A DNA stretch of 64,000 nt from the NCBI GenBank assembly GCA_958295825.1, contig OY282375.1, forward strand, positions 1,101,489 to 1,165,488, read 5' to 3'. Source of the DNA: an uncultured Candidatus Entotheonella sp. (GTDB taxonomy: Bacteria; Tectomicrobia; Entotheonellia; Entotheonellales; Entotheonellaceae). The notes below the pieces were generated by a model. That model searched no databases. It worked only from the letters and a program-made list of their open reading frames with translations, and had not been told where the DNA came from. Position 1 is the stretch's first letter; the number at the start of each line of letters is the position of its first letter. The position numbers were made by a program, and so were the translations under genes. Positions 19,277-28,236 of the stretch are shown piece after piece.

Positions 19277-19771
19277 ATGGCAAGGTCGCATCTTGTCGTC
19301 GAAGCCATGCAGGATTGTGGCGTCACGCACGTCGTATGGCTGCCGGACAGCGAATCGCACTACATGTACGATGCCCTGAACGCCTCGCCGTTGCATCTGG
19401 TGCCGGTGTGCCGCGAGGGAGAGGCTTTCGGCATCGCTGCCGGGCTGCATCTGGGCGGCAAGACGCCGGTGGTGCTTATCCAGAATACCGGCCTGTTCGA
19501 GTCCGGCGACGTATTGCGCGGCAACATTCTGAATCTGAAGATGCCGCTGCTGCTGATGGTGGGATATCGGGGCTATCACGAGATGGTCAACGGGCAGGGG
19601 CCGGTCGATTCCGCCGCCACTTTCACCGAGCCGATTCTCGACGCCTGGGGCATCGTTCATTACCTGCTGGACACCGACGACGACGTGCCCAAAATCGCCA
19701 ACGCCTTCAAGGAAAGCCGTGAAGCCAGCCGCCCAGTGGCGATTCTCATTGGCCGCGAATACGATGCGTGA
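19277..19771 (+). CDS. Thiamine-diphosphate decarboxylase, alpha-type subunit (sulfopyruvate/phosphonopyruvate decarboxylase-like)
   Basis: The 164-aa product is the pyrimidine-binding half of a ThDP decarboxylase. LVVEAMQDCGVTHVVWLPDSE, then PVCREGEAFGIAAGLHLGGKTPVVLIQNTGL with the conserved glutamate (REGEAFG) that activates ThDP, and MLMVGYRG-type core strands. The size and split match sulfopyruvate decarboxylase (ComD/ComE) and phosphonopyruvate decarboxylase-like pairs. ATG 19277 follows GAGGGAGA; the beta-type gene follows 26 bp later. Which 3-substituted pyruvate is used cannot be told. Confidence 0.75.
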   Translation: MARSHLVVEAMQDCGVTHVVWLPDSESHYMYDALNASPLHLVPVCREGEAFGIAAGLHLGGKTPVVLIQNTGLFESGDVLRGNILNLKMPLLLMVGYRGYHEMVNGQGPVDSAATFTEPILDAWGIVHYLLDTDDDVPKIANAFKESREASRPVAILIGREYDA

Positions 19772-19797
19772 CGCCAACTAAAAAAGGACCGCTTTCG

Positions 19798-20370
19798 ATG
19801 ATACTCCGCTCGCAAGCCCTGAAACACTTGGCCGCCCTGCGTACCGACGAAATCGTCCTGACCGCCATGATGGCGGTCAGGCAGTGGGCGGCATTTTCCG
19901 ACCATCAGCTTGATTTCAGCACCATCGGCACCGGCATGGGACACGCCTCCGACATCGGCCTTGGCTTGGCGCTGGCGCAGCCCGACCGTCGCGTCATCGT
20001 CCTCAACGGCGACGGCAGCATGCTGATGAACCTCGGCCAACTGGTCACCATCGCTCAGCAGGCGCCGCCGAATCTCATCCTCATGGTGCTGCACAACGGC
20101 ACCTACGAGGTCACCGGCGGGCAACCCATCCCTGGACCGGCCAACCTCGACTTCGCCGGCATGGCGCGCGCCGCCGGCATCGCCAAGTCGTATGACTTCG
20201 ACGAACTCGACGCCTATGTTGCTGCCCTGCCTGACGTTCTGAACAGCCCAGGTCCCATCTTCGTCAATCTGCGGGTCGTGGCAGACGAGACCCCGCTGCC
20301 GCCGCCGTCCCGCCAGCCACTGCCGCAGCGCGCCGCGCAGTTGATGCAGGCCCTGGGAGCAACCCCGTAG
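19798..20370 (+). CDS. Thiamine-diphosphate decarboxylase, beta-type subunit
   Basis: The 190-aa partner supplies the diphosphate-binding half. VLNGDGSMLMNLGQLVTIAQQAPPNLILMVLHNGTYE is the G-D-G-x(20-28)-N ThDP/Mg motif, with GTGMGHASDIGLGLALAQPDR before it. The protein begins at ATG 19798 after AAAAAGGA. It would assemble with the alpha-type subunit to decarboxylate a 3-sulfo- or 3-phosphono-pyruvate-like acid to the aldehyde. The double CoA-transferase gene follows on the same strand. Confidence 0.78.
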   Translation: MILRSQALKHLAALRTDEIVLTAMMAVRQWAAFSDHQLDFSTIGTGMGHASDIGLGLALAQPDRRVIVLNGDGSMLMNLGQLVTIAQQAPPNLILMVLHNGTYEVTGGQPIPGPANLDFAGMARAAGIAKSYDFDELDAYVAALPDVLNSPGPIFVNLRVVADETPLPPPSRQPLPQRAAQLMQALGATP

Positions 20371-20432
20371 CTCCCGGCGGCCTTGTGATACCCTCCCTCC
20401 CCCCTCACGACGCCGAATGGAAAGGACACGAG

Positions 20433-22961
20433 TTGGCCGGATCTCTTGACAACGTGCGCGTGCTGGAGCTCACCCGAGGCATTGCGGGACCCTACGCCGC
20501 GAAGCTGCTGGCCGACCAGGGCGCTGACGTTATCAAGCTGGAGCCGCCGGGTGGCGACCACAGCCGCGCCTTCGGGCCATTCCCGAACGACGAGCCGCAC
20601 CCGGAGCGCTCCGGGTTGTTCCTGCATCTGAATCGCAACAAGAAGTCCATCGTCGTCGATCCGGCCAGCCCGGACGGCGCCGATATCATCCGCCGGCTCG
20701 CTGCACAGGCCCATGTCGTGTTGGAGGATTACCCCGCCGGCTCGGCCAAGGCTTGGGATTGGGGCTGGCCAACCCTGCGAGCAACCAACCCGGCCTTGGT
20801 GTTGACGTCCATCACGCCGTTCGGGCAAAGTGGACCGTACCGCGACTACCGCGGCTCGGAACTCACCCTGCAGGCCATGGGCGGGCCCCTGATTACCAAC
20901 GGCCACGAAGACCGCGAACCGCTCAAGCTGGCCGGCCATTACGCCCATTACCACGCCGGGATGGTTGCTGCGATGGCCACCCTGATGGCGCTGCGCCGCG
21001 CTGAGGCAACCGGCGCGGGCGACTGGATCGACGTGGCGGTCTACGAGTGTCAGGCCGGTTGCCGCGACCGCCAATCCACCAATCTGACCATTGCGGCGTA
21101 TACCGGCATGTCCGTGGGCCGCGGGCCCTCCGGCTGGCGCATGGCCGCCGGCGTACGGCCATGCCGCGATGGCTACGTCAACATCCTGGGCGCTTGGAAC
21201 CGCCTGCCGCGCCTGTTGCGGCTGATCGGCCGCGAGGACCTTCTCGATCACCCCCAGATCGGCGCCCCCATGGGCACCGAACCGCAGGAACTCATCGACG
21301 CCGTCGAAAGCGCCTATGCCGACTGGCTGGCGCCGTTAAGCAAGCGCGAGGCCGTCGCTGCAGCGCAGGCTGCGGGACTGCTGGCCGGGCCCGTGAACAC
21401 GGTGGCGGACCTGTTGCAAGACCCCCATTTCCAGGCGCGCGGCGTCTGGGACACCATCGATCATCCCGCAACCGGACCGCTGCAATATCCCGGCCGGCCG
21501 TTTGTCCTCACCCGCTCGCCGCGGCGCCAACAGCAGCGCGCCCCGCTGCTCGACGAGCACGCTGGCGAGCGCGACACGGCGTGGTCCACGGCAATCCCCA
21601 GCCGGCCGGCAAAACCCCGCGACACAGCCGCATCGCTTCCCTTGCCGCTCGAAGGGTTACGGGTGGCGGAAATCACCGTCGTGTGGGCTGGACCGCACGT
21701 CACCCAGCTCCTGGGCGAGTGGGGCGCCGACATCGTGCGCGTCGAGCCGCTGAACAAGCCGCAACCCTACACGCGCGGCATGGAGGGCGTGCCGACCCGC
21801 GAGCAGACGCGCCAGCTCATCGACCAAGGCGTGCCCTCGCGGCTGGCAGACAGCGATCCTCAACGCGATCCCTGGAACCGAAACGCTTCCTTCAACTCGC
21901 ACGCTCGCAACAAACGCTCCATGACCGGCGACATCATGACCCCCGAGGGGCACGAAACCCTGCTGCGCCTCGTCAAGCATTGCGACGTATTGGTCGAAAA
22001 CAACGCGCCGCAAACGATGGACAAGGCCGGTATCGACTGGGATACCCTGCATCGCGTCAATCCCCGCCTCATCATGCTGCGCATGCCGGCCTTCGCGCTC
22101 GACGGCCCGTACCGAAACTACCGAGCCTTCGGCCTGCACGTGGAAGCCATGATCGGCCACACCCATCTGCGCGGCTATCCCGGCCAGAACCCTGGGCTGC
22201 TGAGCGAATCGCTGGCCAGCGACGGCCTCGCCGGCGTGCAGGGCGCCCTCACGGTGCTGATGGCCCTGCGCCATCGCGACCGCACCGGCGAGGGCCAACT
22301 CATCGAAATGCCCTTGCCGGAAGGGTTCCTGCCCACCTTCGGCGAATTCATCATGGACTACACCATGAACGGCCGCGATGCGCCGTCGCAGGGCAATCAA
22401 CATCGCTGGCACGCCCCGCATAACGTGTATCCATGCCAAGGGAAAGACAACTGGATCGCCGTCGACGTAGGAACGGATGCCGATTTTGCCGCCTTATGTG
22501 GGGTTCTGAGGGCGCCGCACCTGATCGACGACCCACGTTTTCGCACTGCTGCTGCGCGGCTGCAGAACGTCGTGGCGCTCGACGAGGCCCTCGCGGCGCT
22601 GACCCCAACATACGACAAAGAGGCCCTCTTCCACGCCCTGCAAGCCGTCGGCGTGTGCGCTGCGCCGGTGCGCCGGGCGCTTGAAGTCCTGCACGACCCT
22701 CATCTCGCGGCACGCGGATTTTTCGAAGAATTGCCAACCGGTGACGAGCAGCGTCCGTATCTCTACCCCGGCTTGATTTTCCGCATGGCGCGCACGCCGA
22801 ACGCCCTACGCACCGGTCCCGTTCGCTTGGGCGAGCACAACCGGGAAATCTACTGTGACCTGCTCGGCTATTCGCCTGACGAACTCGGCGCCCTGGAGCA
22901 GCAGGGCCACGTCGGCACCACCCACCCGCCGCACGTCTGGCGCCCCGAGTCGGACGCATGA
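20433..22961 (+). CDS. Tandem CaiB/BaiF family CoA-transferase (two domains fused)
   Basis: An 842-aa protein made of two class III CoA-transferase units. The first (about 1-395) starts LDNVRVLELTRGIAGPYAAKLLADQGADVIKLEPPGGDHSR and has WIDVAVYECQAG, where the aspartate matches the acyl-anhydride-forming residue of formyl-CoA transferase. The second (about 405-842) starts LEGLRVAEITVVWAGPHVTQLLGEWGADIVRVEP and has QLIEMPLPEG, a glutamate at the corresponding place. The usual enzyme is an interlocked homodimer of single units; here both come from one chain. TTG 20433 is preferred because AAAGGA precedes it; an in-frame GTG at 20385 lacks a ribosome site. Confidence 0.85.
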   Translation: MAGSLDNVRVLELTRGIAGPYAAKLLADQGADVIKLEPPGGDHSRAFGPFPNDEPHPERSGLFLHLNRNKKSIVVDPASPDGADIIRRLAAQAHVVLEDYPAGSAKAWDWGWPTLRATNPALVLTSITPFGQSGPYRDYRGSELTLQAMGGPLITNGHEDREPLKLAGHYAHYHAGMVAAMATLMALRRAEATGAGDWIDVAVYECQAGCRDRQSTNLTIAAYTGMSVGRGPSGWRMAAGVRPCRDGYVNILGAWNRLPRLLRLIGREDLLDHPQIGAPMGTEPQELIDAVESAYADWLAPLSKREAVAAAQAAGLLAGPVNTVADLLQDPHFQARGVWDTIDHPATGPLQYPGRPFVLTRSPRRQQQRAPLLDEHAGERDTAWSTAIPSRPAKPRDTAASLPLPLEGLRVAEITVVWAGPHVTQLLGEWGADIVRVEPLNKPQPYTRGMEGVPTREQTRQLIDQGVPSRLADSDPQRDPWNRNASFNSHARNKRSMTGDIMTPEGHETLLRLVKHCDVLVENNAPQTMDKAGIDWDTLHRVNPRLIMLRMPAFALDGPYRNYRAFGLHVEAMIGHTHLRGYPGQNPGLLSESLASDGLAGVQGALTVLMALRHRDRTGEGQLIEMPLPEGFLPTFGEFIMDYTMNGRDAPSQGNQHRWHAPHNVYPCQGKDNWIAVDVGTDADFAALCGVLRAPHLIDDPRFRTAAARLQNVVALDEALAALTPTYDKEALFHALQAVGVCAAPVRRALEVLHDPHLAARGFFEELPTGDEQRPYLYPGLIFRMARTPNALRTGPVRLGEHNREIYCDLLGYSPDELGALEQQGHVGTTHPPHVWRPESDA

Positions 22962-22967
22962 GGTAGC

Positions 22968-23960
22968 ATGGACCCACTCTCCCAAGGCGTCCTGGGGATC
23001 GCAGCCGCGCAGGCCGTAGGCAAGAAGCCCCAAGCACGCCGCGCCGCTTTCATGGGCTTGGTGGCCGGTTTGGCCCCGGACGCCGACGTATTCATTACCT
23101 CGACCACCGACCCGCTGCTGTCGCTGCAATTCCATCGCCAGTTCACCCACGCGCTGGTTTTCATTCCCATCGGCGCCCTCCTTGTGGCCCTGGTCCTGCA
23201 CCCTATTATGGGTCGCAGGACCTTGTGTTTCAGGACCACCTACTTGTTTTGCCTCGCCGGCTACGCAACGCACGGCCTGTTGGATGCCTGCACCTCCTAT
23301 GGCACCCAGCTTCTGTGGCCATTCTCGGACCTTCGCGTCGCCTGGAACAATATCTCAATCATTGATCCCCTGTTCACCGTGCCGGTCCTCCTGCTGGTGA
23401 TACTCGGCATCTGGCGCCGGTCTCCCGTGTTGGCTCGCTGTGCACTCCTCTGGGCCGTGGCCTATCTCATACTCGGCGTCGTGCAGCGAGACCGTGCCGC
23501 CGCCATCGGCTATGACGTGGCCGCCACACGGGGACACGTCGCCGAACGACTTTCCGCCAAGCCCACCTTCGGCAATCTCCTGGTATGGAAAATTATTTAC
23601 GAATCGGAAGGGTTGTTCTATGTCGACGCCGTGCGGGTGGGCCTCGGCAGCCGCCATCACCCCGGCGACGCCATCGCCAAGCTGGACACTGACCGCGACC
23701 TGCCATGGCTGCAGTCTGGTAGCCAGCAGGCGCGCGACGTGGAGCGCTTCCGCTGGTTCTCGGGCGACTACCTGGCCCTGGCCAGCGAGAATACGATCAC
23801 CGATATCCGCTACTCCCTGGTGCCCAACGAAATCGAAGGTCTGTGGGGCATTACCCTCAACCCCCGCGCTGCGCCACACGAACACGTACGCACCGTCGGC
23901 CGTCGTACCGTCACCGCCGGCAAATGGCAGGCGTTCAGAGACATGCTGCTGGGAAACTGA
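22968..23960 (+). CDS. Membrane metal-dependent hydrolase, YdjM/DUF457 type
   Basis: A 330-aa inner-membrane protein. MDPLSQGVLGIAAAQ, LVAGLAPDADVFI and FHRQFTHALVFIPIGALL hold the metal-ligand pattern (H/D-x-x-x and H-R-x-x-T-H) of the YdjM-like family. Four or five hydrophobic segments follow between about 60 and 175 (for example LFTVPVLLLVILGIW). The C-terminal 130 residues are soluble. The biochemical role is not known. ATG 22968 overlaps nothing but lies 6 bp after the CoA-transferase stop, so the two are probably cotranscribed. Confidence 0.78.
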   Translation: MDPLSQGVLGIAAAQAVGKKPQARRAAFMGLVAGLAPDADVFITSTTDPLLSLQFHRQFTHALVFIPIGALLVALVLHPIMGRRTLCFRTTYLFCLAGYATHGLLDACTSYGTQLLWPFSDLRVAWNNISIIDPLFTVPVLLLVILGIWRRSPVLARCALLWAVAYLILGVVQRDRAAAIGYDVAATRGHVAERLSAKPTFGNLLVWKIIYESEGLFYVDAVRVGLGSRHHPGDAIAKLDTDRDLPWLQSGSQQARDVERFRWFSGDYLALASENTITDIRYSLVPNEIEGLWGITLNPRAAPHEHVRTVGRRTVTAGKWQAFRDMLLGN

Positions 23961-24031
23961 ATGGCTGGCCTGGAATGCAGGGTTCAGATTGGAAACAGCA
24001 ATCTTAGTCCGGCGTTAAGGTCTGTGGTAGG

Positions 24032-24187
24032 ATGCCGCGAAGTCGGAGCCCCAAAGGAGAGTCCTGTGAAGAGGAACTGGGGCGGCTGAAAGGCGAAGCG
24101 GAAGCCCTGGAGCAAGTGGCCACTCAGAAAGAGTGCGTAGAACTTCTCGACATGATCGAGAAGGCACAACAGGAGGCCCCAGGCTGA
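24032..24187 (+). CDS. Small acidic helical protein (51 aa), unrecognised
   Basis: Frame from ATG 24032 to TGA 24185-24187, product starting MPRSRSPKGESCEEELGRL and continuing through EALEQVATQKECVELLDMIEKA. After residue 10 it is almost entirely helix-forming, with leucines at heptad-like spacing and two cysteines about 23 residues apart, as in a coiled-coil hairpin. Codon use (GAG/GAA, CTG, GCC) looks coding. The ribosome site (GGTAGG) is weak. It fills the otherwise empty interval before the MBL hydrolase gene. Confidence 0.4.
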   Translation: MPRSRSPKGESCEEELGRLKGEAEALEQVATQKECVELLDMIEKAQQEAPG

Positions 24188-24306
24188 GAGGAAAGCCAAG
24201 GGCGAATGAGTCACAATCCAAAAGAAACGTGGCGGATCTTCGGCGACTGTTTTTTTGCGGTCCCACTGTTTCACCGCGCGAAACCCACCCAGGAGGCACT
24301 TCGGTT

Positions 24307-25176
24307 ATGCAACAGCGGCAGTTCGGCAATATCCGCATCACCCGAATCGTTGAATCGATCGGCACCGATTTCCAACCCCTGACGTTTTTCCCTGAAACCG
24401 GACCCGAGGACTGGGAATCCCATCGCACCTGGATGCTGCCGCGGGCCATGGATACGGCCTCCGGCAATCTGGTGCTGGTGTTCCAGGCATTTCTGGTTCA
24501 GACCTCGCACCATACTATCATCGTGGACACGTGCGTGGGGGACGACAAGCCGCGCGAGGCGCGTCCCAGCTGGCACCTGCAGCAACTCGGCACCTTTCTG
24601 CCGCTGCTGGCCAAGGCCGGGGTCACGCCCGAGGACGTCGATTACGTGTTTTGCACCCACATGCACTCGGACCACGTCGGCTGGAATACCCAGCTACGCG
24701 ACGGCCGCTGGGTTCCCACGTTCCCCAACGCGCAGTACGTATTTGCACGCGGCGAACTGGAGGGTTGGGAAAAGCTGCACCGCGAGACCCCGCAGCCGCA
24801 CCTGATCGACAGCGTGTACCCGATTCTGGAGGCGGGACAGGCGAAGCTGGTCGAACCCGACTTTGCGCTCGACGACGAAGTGTGGCTGGAATCGACGCCC
24901 GGCCACACGCCGGATCACGTGAGTGTGCGGCTGGCGTCGCAGGGGGCACAGGCGGTCATCACCGGCGATCTCATCCACAACCCGGTGCAGTGCCTCGAAC
25001 CGGCGTGGATCATGCGGGCCGACTTCGAGCCGGAGCGCGCCAAGGCGACGCGGCAGAAATTTCTGGACGCGCACTGCGAGGCCGACGTGCTGGTCTGCGC
25101 CACGCACTTTCCAGAGCCGTCGTTCGGGCGCATCGTGCGACGCGACGACGCCTTCTGGTTTACGTACGAGGAATAA
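24307..25176 (+). CDS. MBL-fold metallo-hydrolase
   Basis: A 289-aa metallo-beta-lactamase-fold enzyme. CTHMHSDHVGWNTQ is the H-x-H-x-D-H zinc motif, STPGHTPDHVSV the third histidine, VITGDLIHN the bridging aspartate and CATHFPEPSFG the last histidine. These residues predict an intact two-metal site, and the arrangement is that of lactonase- or AttM-like hydrolases. Substrate unknown. ATG 24307 follows CCAGGAGG. It converges with an acyl-CoA dehydrogenase gene 15 bp away. Confidence 0.87.
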   Translation: MQQRQFGNIRITRIVESIGTDFQPLTFFPETGPEDWESHRTWMLPRAMDTASGNLVLVFQAFLVQTSHHTIIVDTCVGDDKPREARPSWHLQQLGTFLPLLAKAGVTPEDVDYVFCTHMHSDHVGWNTQLRDGRWVPTFPNAQYVFARGELEGWEKLHRETPQPHLIDSVYPILEAGQAKLVEPDFALDDEVWLESTPGHTPDHVSVRLASQGAQAVITGDLIHNPVQCLEPAWIMRADFEPERAKATRQKFLDAHCEADVLVCATHFPEPSFGRIVRRDDAFWFTYEE

Positions 25177-25191
25177 AGAGAGCCGACCGTC

Positions 25192-26343
25192 CTACACCGG
25201 CAACCCCAGCCCGCGCGTGGCCATGATGTTGCGCAGGATGGCGGAGGTGCCGCCCTGGATCGTATAGGCGGGGGCATACAGGTAGGCGCGGGCGACGCGG
25301 CCATCCAGCGGCGCGCAGGGTGAGCCGGGAAGCAGTTGGCCGTAGCCGCCCATAAGCTCGCTGGCGGCCTGCGCCAAGCGCTGCTCGAACTCGGTGCAGT
25401 ACGCCTTGGCGGCTGCCGATTCGGCATTCGGTACGACGCCTTGGGTCAGCAGCCAGGCCACACGGTAGATCATCAGCTTGCCCATGGTGAATTCGATATG
25501 CAGTTGCGCCAGCCGATGCCGCACCACCTCACTGCGGTCCCTGCCGGTGTCGCGGACGTGGCGCCGTATGGCGTCCATCAGGGCGTAGTTGCTCATCAGC
25601 CGTTCGATGCCACTGCGCTCATAGTCGAGTTGCGAGGCGATCTGATACCAGCCGCGGTCCTTCTCTCCCACCAAGGCCTCTTGCGGAATGCGCACGTCAT
25701 CGAAAAACACCTCGTTGAAGTGATGCGCCCCGGTCATGTCCACGATGGGCTTGATGGTGATGCCCGGCGTTTTCATGTCGACCAGAAACTCGCTAATGCC
25801 CTTGTGCTTGGGGCCCTCCGGCGTGGTGCGGGCCACCAGGTAGCAGTAATCCGCCTGGTGCGCAAAGCTCGTCCAGATCTTTTGTCCGTGCAGAACGAAT
25901 TCGTCCCCTTGCTGCATGGCGCGGGTCTGCAAACCCGCCAGATCCGAACCCGCCCCCGGCTCGCTCATGCCAATGCAAAACACCAGATCGCCGGAGACAA
26001 TGCCGGGAAGGAAGGCAGCTTTCTGCGCCTCCGAGCCGTAGCGCAGGATGGAGGGACCCATCTGCCGGTCTCCCAGCCAGTGCGCCGCCACCGGCGCCCC
26101 ATGGCGCAGCAACTCCTCGGTGAGAATGAGACGGTCGAGGTAGCTGCGGCCCTGCCCGCCATACTGGCGCGGCCACGTCAAACCGATCCAGCCGCGAGAA
26201 GCCATTTTCTTCGAGAATGCACGGTCGAAACCGAGAAGCCAGGCGTCTTCGGCCACCGCCTTCGAGGACGGCAGCACCTCCTGCAAAAAGTCGCGTATCT
26301 CCTGCCGAAAGGCCTCTTGTTCGGGTGTGAAACGGAAGTCCAC
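25192..26343 (-). CDS. Acyl-CoA dehydrogenase
   Basis: 383-aa flavoprotein. VDFRFTPEQEAFRQEIRDFL opens the helical domain, LTWPRQYGGQGRSYLD is the conserved W/F-P-x-x-Y-G-G-x-G motif, FCIGMSEPGAGSDLAGL contacts FAD, and the C-terminus has ERLAQAASELMGGYGQ and AYTIQGGTSAILRNIMATRGLGLP. This subgroup is typical of aromatic, steroid or terpenoid degradation clusters. GTG 26343 is chosen because GGTGGAG precedes it and the homology starts there. It lies downstream of the SAM hydrolase gene on the same strand. Confidence 0.88.
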   Translation of the reverse strand: MDFRFTPEQEAFRQEIRDFLQEVLPSSKAVAEDAWLLGFDRAFSKKMASRGWIGLTWPRQYGGQGRSYLDRLILTEELLRHGAPVAAHWLGDRQMGPSILRYGSEAQKAAFLPGIVSGDLVFCIGMSEPGAGSDLAGLQTRAMQQGDEFVLHGQKIWTSFAHQADYCYLVARTTPEGPKHKGISEFLVDMKTPGITIKPIVDMTGAHHFNEVFFDDVRIPQEALVGEKDRGWYQIASQLDYERSGIERLMSNYALMDAIRRHVRDTGRDRSEVVRHRLAQLHIEFTMGKLMIYRVAWLLTQGVVPNAESAAAKAYCTEFEQRLAQAASELMGGYGQLLPGSPCAPLDGRVARAYLYAPAYTIQGGTSAILRNIMATRGLGLPV

Positions 26344-26362
26344 GAATGCTCCACCGTGCCGC

Positions 26363-27175
26363 TCAAAAGCGGCGTTCGAATGTGATGCGCGTACCAACCG
26401 GCGCCTTGATCTGCGCCGAGGCGTTGCCCTGCGTCAGGGCGATCTCCAGGGTATCGTTGCTGCTGACGAGCGCCACGAGCTCGCCTGGTGGCTGACTGCC
26501 ATAGGTGGCGCAAAAAGGCACCGTCCAGCGGCACTCGTCGATCTTAAACGAGAGATTCCGGCCAACCTGTAGCCCCGGCAGCAGATCGGAGGTGACGTTG
26601 GTGACGACGTTGCCGAAATGGTCGACATGCACGATTTCGCCCATCGCAGCTTGGCCAACAGCGCACGGTGGACTGACAGGGAAGGTGACCAAGTCTTCCA
26701 CAGGCGGCCCGAAATCAGCCGCCGACACCCCACTGGCAAGATGTGCCGCCACCGGAGCAAAGATATCTCGCCCATGAAAGGTCGACGAAATCCGAGGCCG
26801 AAAATAGGCGCTCTCCGTCAACTCGTAAGCCTCGCGCAGCCCGCCTGCTGTCAGTACGTGCGTGAACACGCCGTTATCCGGCCCGACGAACCACCGATCA
26901 GATTGTGCCGCGCACAGCACTGGGCGTCGCGTCGTGCCGACGCCGGGATCGACCACTGTTACCACGATGCTGCCGGCCGGCAGATAGCGGCTCGACGCCT
27001 CCAGCAAATAAGCTGCTTGGCGCACGTCGAACGCCGCCACCTCGTGATTGAGATCAATCACCGTCAGGGCCGCATTGATGCTCAGAATGACGCCCTTCAT
27101 CTGCGCCACGTAAGCATCCCGCCCCCCGAAATCGGTAAACAACGCAACAATTCGTCGCACCTTATCGCACCCCAC
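26363..27175 (-). CDS. SAM hydrolase / SAM-dependent hydroxide adenosyltransferase (DUF62)
   Basis: Family members hydrolyse S-adenosylmethionine to adenosine and methionine with an activated water. ALFTDFGGRDAYVAQMKGVI contains the aspartate and arginine of the SAM site, VVTVVDPGVGTTRRPVL the D-P-G-V-G-T motif, WFVGPDNGVF the G-P-D-N-G motif and VHVDHFGNVVTN the N-x-x-T substrate motif. At 270 aa it has full length. It is followed at 20 bp by the acyl-CoA dehydrogenase gene and is divergent from the TrkA-like gene. Confidence 0.9.
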   Translation of the reverse strand: MGCDKVRRIVALFTDFGGRDAYVAQMKGVILSINAALTVIDLNHEVAAFDVRQAAYLLEASSRYLPAGSIVVTVVDPGVGTTRRPVLCAAQSDRWFVGPDNGVFTHVLTAGGLREAYELTESAYFRPRISSTFHGRDIFAPVAAHLASGVSAADFGPPVEDLVTFPVSPPCAVGQAAMGEIVHVDHFGNVVTNVTSDLLPGLQVGRNLSFKIDECRWTVPFCATYGSQPPGELVALVSSNDTLEIALTQGNASAQIKAPVGTRITFERRF

Positions 27176-27265
27176 GGCCTAATGTTCGCGGTGCGTGCAT
27201 GCGCGCCGCCAATTTGGTAGCATAGCGCTCCGTCAAACCAAAAATCGTTTTAGAGGCACTCGTTC

Positions 27266-28231
27266 ATGCAGTCTGTCTGGTGGGATTGTTGGCGCTGGGT
27301 ACGCGGCTTGGCAAACCGCAGAGCCTTCTTCGCGCTGCCTTTGCTCGTGCTCCTGATTCTCGGCAGCGGCACTTTGAGCCTGGCGTATTTTGAGGCGCTG
27401 CCGACGGTGAGCGCCGCGTGGTGGCGCGTGCTCGGCGCCGTCACCATGCTGGCCGCCCTGGGCCTGCTGGCGACTCTCGGCACCTCAATGGTCGGCTTGG
27501 TGGTCAGCCCGCGCTCCAATGCCCGGCTCGCGCGGCTGCAGCCCTATACGGATCATTTCGTCCTGTGCGGCTGGAACACGAAGGCGTTACAAATTCTTGA
27601 GGAGTTGAGAAGCGATCAGCGCACCGCCAACGCTCCGGTGGTGCTGGTTGCCGACTTGCCCGAAAAGCCCGCCGAGGCGCCGCATTTCGTGCGCGGCAAT
27701 CTGACGCTGAGCACCATGGAGCAAGCCAACTTGGCGGCTGCCCGTGCCGTCATTGTGCTGGGCGAGTCCGAAGACGACCCCTTTTCCAGCGATGCACGAG
27801 CCATCCTGAGCACACACGCCATCAAATCAGCGTATCCGGGTTTGTACACCTGCGTTGAGCTTCAGGATGCCAGTAACCTGCCTCATTGCCGCAGCGCCCG
27901 CGCCGACGAGATCATTGTTGGCGGTGCTCTCAGCAGCGCCTTGCTGGCCCGCGCCGCCCGTGATCCCGGCGTCACCCGCATCGTCTCGGAACTGTTGCGC
28001 AGCCGACAGGGTCACGAGTTGTTTCTATGCCCGACGCCGATAGGCGTCGTCGGCAAAACGTTCCTCGAAATCCTCGTAGAACTGAAACGAGATTACAATC
28101 TGTTGGTCGTCGGCATCCAGAGCGGTGAGGGCATCCTGCACACCAACCCACCTGGCACCTACCAGATGCGGGCCATCGACCGGCTCTACGTCATCGCCGC
28201 CGAACGTCCTTCGTTTGCCCCTGCGCGATAA
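27266..28231 (+). CDS. K+ channel-like protein with TrkA/RCK domains, pore signature absent
   Basis: 321 aa. Two hydrophobic helices (FFALPLLVLLILGSGTLSLAYF, about 21-42, and VLGAVTMLAALGLLATLGTSMVGLVV, about 55-80) frame the place where a potassium channel has its pore. The rest is a TrkA-N domain (FVLCGWNTKALQILEEL, with HFVRGNLT and AARAVIVLGE) and a TrkA-C domain from about 230. No TVGYG or related selectivity filter exists between the helices: that segment reads EALPTVSAAWWRV. It may be a sensor rather than a channel, or a channel subunit needing a partner. Confidence 0.7.
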   Translation: MQSVWWDCWRWVRGLANRRAFFALPLLVLLILGSGTLSLAYFEALPTVSAAWWRVLGAVTMLAALGLLATLGTSMVGLVVSPRSNARLARLQPYTDHFVLCGWNTKALQILEELRSDQRTANAPVVLVADLPEKPAEAPHFVRGNLTLSTMEQANLAAARAVIVLGESEDDPFSSDARAILSTHAIKSAYPGLYTCVELQDASNLPHCRSARADEIIVGGALSSALLARAARDPGVTRIVSELLRSRQGHELFLCPTPIGVVGKTFLEILVELKRDYNLLVVGIQSGEGILHTNPPGTYQMRAIDRLYVIAAERPSFAPAR

Positions 28232-28236
28232 GCCGC

